13,670 nucleotides of DNA from Anaerolinea thermophila (lineage in GTDB: Bacteria; Chloroflexota; Anaerolineae; Anaerolineales; Villigracilaceae). Shown in pieces: positions 1 through 5,599 of the stretch. The stretch spans positions 1 to 13,670 of the forward strand of contig DZBA01000054.1 in assembly GCA_022729775.1 (NCBI GenBank), read 5' to 3'. Position 1 is the stretch's first letter. The number at the start of each line of letters is the position of its first letter. The notes under the pieces were generated by a model that saw nothing but the letters and a program-made list of their open reading frames with translations, searched no databases and was not told the DNA's origin. The position numbers and the translations under genes were made by a program.

Positions 1-32
1 TCTACATTGCCGACCTTGTGATTGATAAATAA
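1..32 (+). CDS. possible 3' tail of an upstream gene (partial)
   Basis: Reading from base 3, the frame gives YIADLVIDK and then TAA at 30-32. This looks more protein-like than the other two frames, which give LHCRPCD-stop and STLPTL-stop. The stop lies 7 bases before the ATG of the next gene, as expected for tightly packed genes on one strand. Only nine codons are visible, so neither the family nor the existence of the gene can be established from this window. Confidence 0.25.
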   Translation, partial: YIADLVIDK

Positions 33-39
33 ACTCCAC

Positions 40-420
40 ATGGAAAACAAAAAATCTTTCGCTTCGATTGATGAATACATCGCCGCCTTCCCGAATGAAA
101 CGCAAAAGATATTGAAGGAGTTACGCGCCGCGATTCAATCTGCCGCGCCAAATGCTGCGGAAAAAATCAGCTATCAAATGCCGACCTTCTACCTATACGG
201 AAATCTAGTTCACTTCGCCGCATACGAAAATCATATTGGGTTTTATCCAGCCCCAAGCGGAATTGAAGCGTTCAAAGATAAATTGTCCGCGTATAAAGGC
301 GCAAAAGGTTCTGTGCAATTTCCGCTGAGCCAGCCGCTGCCGTTGAATTTGATTCGAAAAATCGTCAAGTTCAGGGTTGCAGAAAACATGAAAAAAGCAA
401 AAACAAGCGGGAAGCAATAA
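40..420 (+). CDS. DUF1801 / frataxin-like 'iron chaperone' family protein
   Basis: Predicted small soluble cytoplasmic protein of 126 residues, a normal length for DUF1801 (PF08818, which includes B. subtilis YdhG/Fra). Family-like stretches seen are SIDEYIAAFP (9-18), an amphipathic helix ETQKILKELRAAI (20-32), EKISYQMPTFY (41-51), HIGFYPAPSGIEAF (65-78), KGSVQFPLSQPLP (89-101) and the C-terminal helix LIRKIVKFRVAEN (104-116). Some members are described as frataxin-like iron chaperones; most have no assigned reaction, and the role here is only inferred from the family. I chose the ATG at 40. The frame is open back to a TTG at 22, but the family pattern starts shortly after the ATG. Neither start has a clear Shine-Dalgarno. 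The next gene begins 6 bases after the stop, so the two are probably co-transcribed. Confidence 0.8.
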   Translation: MENKKSFASIDEYIAAFPNETQKILKELRAAIQSAAPNAAEKISYQMPTFYLYGNLVHFAAYENHIGFYPAPSGIEAFKDKLSAYKGAKGSVQFPLSQPLPLNLIRKIVKFRVAENMKKAKTSGKQ

Positions 421-426
421 TTTCTT

Positions 427-1992
427 ATGAAAAAAAAGAACTTGCAAAAGATATCTCGCCGTGATTTTTTACGTCTATTGGGCATTGCCTCGCTAAGCAT
501 AAGCGCCAGCCGGTGCGCTCCCCTGTTGGAGGAGGAAGCCAGTCCGCCGGAAGTTAAGCCCCAAGAGGATGTTGAAACAGCGCAAACGGAATCACCCAGC
601 GCGGACGAAATCGAAGCGGAATATGACGCGCTGGTCATCGGCGCGGGCATCGCGGGGCTGACCGCCGCCTACCACTTGCGCGGACATCACATCCGCGTCC
701 TCGAACGCGCAGACCGTGTCGGCGGGCGGACTCTCTCCGGGACGCACGAGGGGTACACCTACGCCAAAGGCACAGAATATCTTGGCGAACCGGAAGGCAC
801 GCTGGCAAAAATCATCGCGGACTTGGGCGTGCAGATGGTGGAAATTCCCTCGCCGATGGACGCGCATTTTCACAACGGAGAATTCTACTGGGGCGGTGAC
901 GGTATTGCCCTTTCCTACATTCAAGAGATTGGTCTGCGCGAATATAACCGCTTCATGAAAACCATGCAGGGCGCTTATGCAGAATATGACGACCTGCCCG
1001 AAACCGATTTCGATTCAGAATTGGCGCGGCTGGACGACATCACCGCGCGCGAATGGTTCAACAGTATCGGCGTTCCCGAAGCGCTTCAATCCGCATACAA
1101 CGTCACCGCCAAAGGATTGTTTGGCGCAACACTGGATGAAATCTCCGCGTTGAGCGCCATCCCTGAAATTGCCTTCGACTTTGAAGACGCGGAAGCCATC
1201 GAAGACGTGGAAGAAGACCTGGAAAACACACCCAACCAAAAGGGAGAACATTCCGAGTCGTATTCCTGCGTGACGGGCATCACAGAAATCACCGACGCCA
1301 TCGCGGAAGAACTTGGCGAGCGCATCGCGCTCGGGGCGCAGGTCACGCAAATCACGCGCGCGGGCGAACAATACATCGTCACTTATGAAGATGAAGACGG
1401 CTTGCATACACTGGCTGCGGGCGTTGTAATTCTTGCCATCCCTGCTGAAATTGCCTTGCGGATTGCCGCTTCGGTTTTGAGCGCGGAGCAGAAAAAAATC
1501 ATGGGACAAATTGCCTACGCCGCCTACCTGACGGTTGCGCTGTTCAGCGACGAGCCGATCTTCGATAAAGCCTTTGACCTTGCTGCGCCGGAGGGATACT
1601 TCTTCACCGATGTTTATGACGCGACCTGGATTCAACGGCATTATGAAGATGAAGGGGACGCGGGCATCATCACCGTGTACATTGCGCCGCAAAGTTATAA
1701 AGACCGCTCGCTCCTCGACCTTTCTGAAGATGAGATATTGAATCGCGTGTATGAAAGTTTGGAGAGGATTTTCCCAAATGCGCGGGAAAAGGTCAGCGGG
1801 TATGACATCCAGCGCTTCCCCTATGCTTATCCAGTATTCACGCCCGGCGCATACCAACGCATTGCGCGGCTGCATGAAATCACATCCGGCAGTTTGCTGC
1901 TGGCTGGCGATTACATGATTTACCCGACTTTTGAAGCCGCCGCCGAATCCGGCGCGCTTGCCGCTGAAAAGGCTGCCGACGAGTTGGGATGA
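427..1992 (+). CDS. Tat-signal FAD-dependent amine oxidase / flavin oxidoreductase
   Basis: Predicted exported flavoenzyme of 521 residues in the flavin-containing amine oxidase superfamily (PF01593), oxidising an unknown amine or related substrate with FAD. The N-terminus carries a twin-arginine motif SRRDFLRLLG (10-19) with a short hydrophobic stretch. Cys30 follows but in a poor lipobox (ASRC), so lipidation is unlikely. An acidic, Pro-rich linker (about 34-66) precedes the dinucleotide-binding motif ALVIGAGIAGLTAAYHL (68-84), an acidic ribose-binding residue in VLERADRVGGR (91-101) and the GG signature. The C-terminal FAD-contact motif is LLLAGDYMIYPTFEAAAESG near residues 490-510. A folded, FAD-loaded protein fits Tat export. 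The gene starts 6 bases after the DUF1801 gene, with GGGAAG 10-15 bases before the ATG. The substrate cannot be read from sequence; carotenoid or phytoene desaturase-like activity is an alternative. Confidence 0.85.
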   Translation: MKKKNLQKISRRDFLRLLGIASLSISASRCAPLLEEEASPPEVKPQEDVETAQTESPSADEIEAEYDALVIGAGIAGLTAAYHLRGHHIRVLERADRVGGRTLSGTHEGYTYAKGTEYLGEPEGTLAKIIADLGVQMVEIPSPMDAHFHNGEFYWGGDGIALSYIQEIGLREYNRFMKTMQGAYAEYDDLPETDFDSELARLDDITAREWFNSIGVPEALQSAYNVTAKGLFGATLDEISALSAIPEIAFDFEDAEAIEDVEEDLENTPNQKGEHSESYSCVTGITEITDAIAEELGERIALGAQVTQITRAGEQYIVTYEDEDGLHTLAAGVVILAIPAEIALRIAASVLSAEQKKIMGQIAYAAYLTVALFSDEPIFDKAFDLAAPEGYFFTDVYDATWIQRHYEDEGDAGIITVYIAPQSYKDRSLLDLSEDEILNRVYESLERIFPNAREKVSGYDIQRFPYAYPVFTPGAYQRIARLHEITSGSLLLAGDYMIYPTFEAAAESGALAAEKAADELG

Positions 1993-2020
1993 AAGCCCAA
2001 ACTTATCCCATGCGAAAAGG

Positions 2021-2043
2021 TATAATTCAGCATCTAAAGAAGG
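2021..2043 (+). promoter_or_regulatory. -10 element and Shine-Dalgarno ahead of the MNT-hydroxylase frame
   Basis: GGTATAAT at 2019-2026 gives a perfect TATAAT -10. No convincing -35 lies 16-18 bases upstream (CAAACT region). A start of transcription near 2033 would leave a leader of about 17 bases. AAGAAGG at 2037-2043 is a good Shine-Dalgarno 6 bases before the ATG at 2050 and supports that start. The -10 falls in the 57-base gap after the amine oxidase stop, so the hydroxylase unit can be transcribed independently. Confidence 0.55.
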
Positions 2044-2049
2044 CTTGCC

Positions 2050-2376
2050 ATGAATCGTTTCGGATTGAAAGAATCCACGATCGAAAAAATCAACGGTGTC
2101 TTTGCAAAACACCCCGAAGTGGAAGAGGTTATTTTATACGGCTCACGCGCGAAAGGAAATTTCAAAAACGGCTCGGGTATTGACCTGACCATACGCGGCG
2201 CAGGCTTGACTCACAAAATTCATCTATCGTTGATGATGGAACTCGACGACCTGCTGCTGCCCTACATGATTGATCTTTCGATTTTCGAAGACATTGAAAA
2301 CCCCGACCTTGTTGAACACATTCAGCGTGTCGGTTTGACGTTTTATGAAAAACCAAATGACAAAAGGTGCAAAAAT
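2050..2376 (+). other. MNT-type nucleotidyltransferase module, probably a formerly separate gene, catalytic Asp lost
   Basis: Residues 1-109 match a stand-alone minimal nucleotidyltransferase (Pol beta superfamily, NTP_transf_2). Seen are the helix STIEKINGVFAKHPEVEEVIL, the signature YGSRAKGNFKNGSGIDLT (35-52), then ELDDLLLPYMIDLSIF and the usual family ending NPDLVEHIQRVGLTFYEK. Such proteins are about 100 residues long and often pair with HEPN proteins as toxin-antitoxin or nucleotidylation pairs; no HEPN gene is adjacent here. The canonical motif is GSx10DxD. Here the first Asp is Gly48 (codon GGT where GAT is expected), while the second Asp (D50) and D75 in MIDLSIF remain. Loss of a metal ligand predicts weak or no transferase activity. 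The module is in frame with the hydroxylase that follows. It may be a genuine fusion or a separate gene whose stop was lost. Confidence 0.7.
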
Positions 2377-5352
2377 ATGAATATCACCCTCAAGATCAAC
2401 GGCATTGAACACAGCATTGAAACCGCCCCCTCCACCACCCTGCTGACCGCCCTGCGCGGACTCGGATTCCACGGCGTCAAATTCGGCGACGAAGATGGAC
2501 TCAGCGGCGCGGATACGATTCTGCTGGGCGGCAAACCCGTCAACGCGGGATCGCTGCTCGCGGCGCAGGCGGAAGGTCACGATATTGCGACCATCGAAGC
2601 GCTGGGCGAACATCCCGAACAGGGCTGGAACAAAACCGAAGGATTACACCCGCTGCAAAAAGCATTTATCGAAAGCGGCGCGGTGCAATGCGGATACTGC
2701 ACGCCCGCGCAAATTCTCGCGGCAAAGAGTCTCTTGGAAAAAAATCCAAACCCGACAGAAGCAGAAGTCCGCGAGGCAATCTCCGGCGTGTTGTGCCGCT
2801 GTACGGGCTATGTCAAACCGGTGCAGGCGGTGATGCAAGCGGCGGCGGTGATGAGGGGTGAAACAGGATACGAGTTACAAGATACAAGTGAGCAATCTCT
2901 AACCTCCAATCCCCCATATCCAACAGATGGCGGCGATGCGGGCGTGATGACGCAAGTGAAGTCGAAGGTTATCCTTGTCCCCAAAACCGAGCAATGGCAA
3001 ACCGTCGGCAAGCCGGAAATCAAAGTGGACGCGGTGAAACTCGCGCAGGGCAAACCCGCGTTTACTGCGGATTTCGAAAAGCGCGGATTGCTGCACGCGA
3101 AAGTGTTATTCTCGCCGCACGCGCACGCGCGCATCAAAAATATTTATACCGAAAAAGCCAAAGCGCTGAAAGGCGTCGCGGCGGTGTTGACGTGGGAAGA
3201 TTTGCCGCGCGTGGTGTATTCCACAGCAGGACAAAGCGACCCGATCCCCGGCCCGTTGGATGCTTTCTCCTTGGATAACAAAGTAAGGTTCGTCGGCGAT
3301 AGAGTTGCGTTTGTCGCGGCGGAGACCCCTGAAATTGCGGAAGCCGCGTTGCAGTTGATTGATGTCGAGTATGAAATTCTGCCCGCGATTTTAGATTCAA
3401 GCGAATCAATGGAAAGCGCGACGAAGATTCACGACGAGCCGGAATATGTCAACTTTGCCGACTCAAATGCCGACAAAAATCTCGCGGCGCACATCCGCAT
3501 TGATATTGGCGACGTGGAAAAAGGTTTCCGCGAGGCTGACGTAATTTTCGAAGCGTTCTACGAAGTGCCAAAGGTGCAGCAGGCGCACATCGAGCCGCAT
3601 GTAGTCGTCACCTATTGGGACGAGGACGACCGATTGGTCATTCGCACATCCACGCAGGTTCCCTTCCACGTGCGCCGCATGATGGCTCCCGTGTTGGGTC
3701 TGCCCGTCAAGAGAATCCGCGTCATCAAGCCGCGCATTGGCGGCGGATTCGGCGGCAAGCAGGAAGTCCTCATCGAAGATGTCGCCGCGCATTTGACCAT
3801 CGCTACCAAACGCCCCGTGATGTATGAATACACCCGCGAGGAAGAATTCATCGCGGCGCGCTCGCGTCACCCGATGCGAATCAAGATGAAGACCGGCGTG
3901 AAGAAAGATGGCACAATTACCGCGAACTCGATGTACGCGCTTTCAGATACGGGCGCGTATGGCTGCCACGCGCTGACCGTGACCGGCAACACGGGACACA
4001 AGTCCATGGCGTTGTATGTCGGCGACGGCGAATATCGCAAATCCCCGAACATTCGCTTCTACGCGGATGTGGTCTACACCAACACGCCGCCCGCCGGCGC
4101 GTATCGCGGATATGGAGTCCCGCAAGGATATTGGCCCCTTGATAGGCATTTGGAAAAAATCGCGCGGGCGATGAACTTCGACCCGATTGAGTTCCGCTTG
4201 AAGAATGCGATTCACCCCGGTGAATATCACCCCTTCTCGACAGCATGGAACGAAGGACGCGAGCCGCGCCCGGAAATTATTCAAACCGTTGGGCTGGAGC
4301 AATGCGTCGCGCAAGGCAAAGCCGCGATTGGCTGGGATCAGAAATATGGGAATGAGGAATGGCGGAAAAATGTGTCAGGCTCCAAGTTTCAGGTTTCAGG
4401 TAAGTTCCGTAAAGGAATCGGCGTTGCGATGTGTATGCAAGGCACAGCGATTCCGTATTTGGACATGGGCGGCGCTTCGATTAAGATGAATGACGATGGC
4501 TCGTTCAACCTGCTCATCGGCGCAACAGATTTGGGAACGGGTTCCGACACCGTCCTCGCGCAAATGGCAGCGGAAGTATTGGGCTGTCCCATCGAGGATG
4601 TCATCTGCTATTCATCGGACACAGATTTCACGCCTTTCGATAAGGGCGCGTATGCTTCGTCCACGACGTATATTTCCGGCACAGCGGCGACCAACGCGGC
4701 GAAGATTGTCGCGGAGAGAATCAAAATTCGCGCGGCGAGGATGCTCGGTCTGCCCGAAGAAGAATCCGCGAAGATCAAGTTGGCAAATCGTCAAGCCATC
4801 GCGCCCGATGGAAAATCCGTCTCACTGGCTGAAATCGCTTTGGATGCACTGCACAAAAACAATCAAGAGCAAATCATGGGCGTTGCTTCTTATGTTTCGC
4901 CGGTGTCGCCTCCGCCATTTGCGGCGCAATTCGCCGAAGTCACCGTAGATACTGAAACCGGCGCGGTGACAGTGGACAGGCTCGTCATGGCAGTGGATTC
5001 GGGCATCATCATCAACCCGCAGACCGCGTCCGGGCAAATCGAAGGCGGAATGATGCAGGCGTTGGGTTACGCCGTGTGCGAGGAGATGCGCTACGACAAA
5101 AACGGGTCGCCCATCGAACGCGACTTCGACCGCTATCACCTCTTCCGCGCGGATGAAATGCCCGAATTGGAGACCATCTTCGTCGAGACCTTCGAGCCGA
5201 GTCACCCATTCGGCGTGAAAGCCGTCGCGGAGATTCCAATGGACGGAGTCGCGCCCGCTATCGGAAACGCCGTGTTGGACGCAGTCGGCGTCAACGTGGA
5301 CGAGAATCCCATCACGCCGGAAAAAGTCTGGCGAATGTTAAAGAAGCAATAA
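2050..5352 (+). CDS. MNT nucleotidyltransferase fused to XDH-family molybdenum hydroxylase ([2Fe-2S] + molybdopterin subunits)
   Basis: A single open frame of 1100 codons. Residues 1-109 form a minimal nucleotidyltransferase module (own entry). Residues 110-265 are a xanthine dehydrogenase-type iron-sulfur subunit and about 310-1100 a molybdopterin subunit. In the ferredoxin-like part all four cluster ligands are replaced (D147, S152, D155, G167, with the canonical 5/3/12 spacing kept). The helical second domain keeps C214-x2-C217 and C249-x-C251. The large part has Moco motif RIGGGFGGKQ (562-571), GAYRGYGVPQ (683-692, Arg686 where XDH has a substrate Arg), QTASGQIEGGMMQALGYA and the catalytic Glu in KAVAE (E1061). 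It is therefore a plausible cytoplasmic Mo hydroxylase, substrate unknown. No FAD subunit or Moco maturation gene is in the window. Heptad repeats interrupt the frame twice. True translation may start at the internal ATG 2377. A terminator follows. Confidence 0.85.
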   Translation: MNRFGLKESTIEKINGVFAKHPEVEEVILYGSRAKGNFKNGSGIDLTIRGAGLTHKIHLSLMMELDDLLLPYMIDLSIFEDIENPDLVEHIQRVGLTFYEKPNDKRCKNMNITLKINGIEHSIETAPSTTLLTALRGLGFHGVKFGDEDGLSGADTILLGGKPVNAGSLLAAQAEGHDIATIEALGEHPEQGWNKTEGLHPLQKAFIESGAVQCGYCTPAQILAAKSLLEKNPNPTEAEVREAISGVLCRCTGYVKPVQAVMQAAAVMRGETGYELQDTSEQSLTSNPPYPTDGGDAGVMTQVKSKVILVPKTEQWQTVGKPEIKVDAVKLAQGKPAFTADFEKRGLLHAKVLFSPHAHARIKNIYTEKAKALKGVAAVLTWEDLPRVVYSTAGQSDPIPGPLDAFSLDNKVRFVGDRVAFVAAETPEIAEAALQLIDVEYEILPAILDSSESMESATKIHDEPEYVNFADSNADKNLAAHIRIDIGDVEKGFREADVIFEAFYEVPKVQQAHIEPHVVVTYWDEDDRLVIRTSTQVPFHVRRMMAPVLGLPVKRIRVIKPRIGGGFGGKQEVLIEDVAAHLTIATKRPVMYEYTREEEFIAARSRHPMRIKMKTGVKKDGTITANSMYALSDTGAYGCHALTVTGNTGHKSMALYVGDGEYRKSPNIRFYADVVYTNTPPAGAYRGYGVPQGYWPLDRHLEKIARAMNFDPIEFRLKNAIHPGEYHPFSTAWNEGREPRPEIIQTVGLEQCVAQGKAAIGWDQKYGNEEWRKNVSGSKFQVSGKFRKGIGVAMCMQGTAIPYLDMGGASIKMNDDGSFNLLIGATDLGTGSDTVLAQMAAEVLGCPIEDVICYSSDTDFTPFDKGAYASSTTYISGTAATNAAKIVAERIKIRAARMLGLPEEESAKIKLANRQAIAPDGKSVSLAEIALDALHKNNQEQIMGVASYVSPVSPPPFAAQFAEVTVDTETGAVTVDRLVMAVDSGIIINPQTASGQIEGGMMQALGYAVCEEMRYDKNGSPIERDFDRYHLFRADEMPELETIFVETFEPSHPFGVKAVAEIPMDGVAPAIGNAVLDAVGVNVDENPITPEKVWRMLKKQ
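2362..2379 (+). promoter_or_regulatory. internal ribosome binding site and start codon for the hydroxylase
   Basis: AAAAGGTG at 2362-2369 is a good Shine-Dalgarno, 7 bases before the ATG at 2377. The ATG opens MNITLKINGIEHSIE, exactly where XDH-type iron-sulfur subunits normally begin. This suggests the hydroxylase is, or was, translated on its own as a 991-residue protein. The only spacer between the MNT consensus end (FYEK) and this ATG is PNDKRCKN, which looks like translated intergenic sequence. Confidence 0.6.
2867..2894 (+). repeat. heptanucleotide repeat tract inside the hydroxylase coding region (linker)
   Basis: Four consecutive 7-base units: GATACGA, GTTACAA, GATACAA, GTGAGCA. They encode part of a low-complexity linker (about residues 270-315) between the iron-sulfur part and the molybdopterin part. 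This resembles a degenerate minisatellite that expanded in an unstructured linker, where extra residues are tolerated. Confidence 0.55.
4375..4402 (+). repeat. heptanucleotide repeat tract inside the molybdopterin-domain coding region
   Basis: Four consecutive 7-base units: TCAGGCT, CCAAGTT, TCAGGTT, TCAGGTA. They encode about SGSKFQVSG (from residue 776) between GNEEWRKNV and KFRKGIGVAM, the point where XDH-type large subunits normally pass straight from the variable W-x-x-K segment to the R-G-x-G strand. It reads as an in-frame repeat insertion in a surface loop, different in sequence from the tract at 2867-2894 but with the same period. Confidence 0.55.
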
Positions 5353-5363
5353 AACACAACCAG

Positions 5364-5392
5364 ACAGCCACCCAAAAGGTGGCTGTTTTTTT
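5364..5392 (+). terminator. Rho-independent terminator after the hydroxylase gene
   Basis: ACAGCCACC (5364-5372) pairs perfectly with GGTGGCTGT (5378-5386) around the loop CAAAA, followed by a run of seven T (5386-5392). It lies 11 bases after the stop at 5350-5352 and separates the hydroxylase from the sensor operon. Confidence 0.92.
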
Positions 5393-5409
5393 GCCGTACA
5401 AAATACTCA

Positions 5410-5437
5410 TTTACAAAGCCTGCTAACTTGGTACAAT
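5410..5437 (+). promoter_or_regulatory. sigma-70-like promoter for the HD-GYP sensor operon
   Basis: TTTACA (5410-5415), a 16-base spacer, then TACAAT (5432-5437) in the context GGTACAAT. Each hexamer matches the consensus at five of six positions. Transcription would begin near 5444, leaving a leader of about 155 bases before the ATG at 5600. It lies just after the previous terminator, where a promoter is expected. Confidence 0.6.
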
Positions 5438-5443
5438 ACAATT

Positions 5444-5571
5444 AATTCAGCCAACATCTATTTTCAGTACTTCACGATTAATTTGCTCTGCAGGATTGCC
5501 AAATCCCGCAGGTTTACGGAGGATTTGGCAATCCTCCGTAGCGTTTCGTGAATTCAACCAATATCTATTTT
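5444..5571 (+). repeat. 21-base imperfect direct repeats flanking a palindromic 86-base segment
   Basis: The sequence at 5444-5464 recurs at 5551-5571 with 19 of 21 bases identical (differences at the 7th and 12th bases). Between them is an 86-base segment (5465-5550) bearing two hairpins, with a short inverted repeat near its ends (TTCACGA 5471-5477, TCGTGAA 5546-5552). The arrangement resembles a small non-coding insertion element or a local duplication; no open frame is present. Confidence 0.6.
5488..5540 (+). promoter_or_regulatory. two hairpins with mutually complementary cores in the sensor-operon leader
   Basis: Hairpin A is 5488-5511: CTGC/GCAG, one A.C mismatch, GGATT/AATCC, loop GCCA. 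Hairpin B is 5515-5540: an 11-bp perfect stem TACGGAGGATT/AATCCTCCGTA, loop TGGC. The two loops are complementary. The whole A core GGATTGCCAAATCC (5493-5506) is the exact reverse complement of GGATTTGGCAATCC (5521-5534), so a 14-bp long-range stem competes with A plus B. Neither structure is followed by a T-run, so simple intrinsic termination is not supported. It could be a leader switch, a processing site or a REP-like repeat. Confidence 0.6.
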
Positions 5572-5599
5572 GTGTAATTATAGTTAGAGAGAGTCCCCC

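Noticed and set aside
22..39. TTG start at 22 extending the DUF1801 protein by six residues
   Set aside because: The added residues (INKLH) do not resemble the family, no Shine-Dalgarno precedes it, and an ATG is available at 40.
1015..2112. Long minus-strand open frame (365 codons) antisense to the amine oxidase
   Set aside because: It overlaps an obvious gene with clear family motifs. Its translation is rich in Phe, Arg and Asp with no recognisable domain, typical of a GC-rich shadow frame.
2050..2376. MNT-HEPN toxin-antitoxin system
   Set aside because: No HEPN-like gene on either side: upstream is the amine oxidase and downstream the hydroxylase. The MNT motif has also lost a catalytic Asp.
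5444..5571. Possible CRISPR-like repeat-spacer arrangement
   Set aside because: Only two imperfect 21-base copies separated by 86 bases of palindromic DNA, with no regular spacers and no cas genes.
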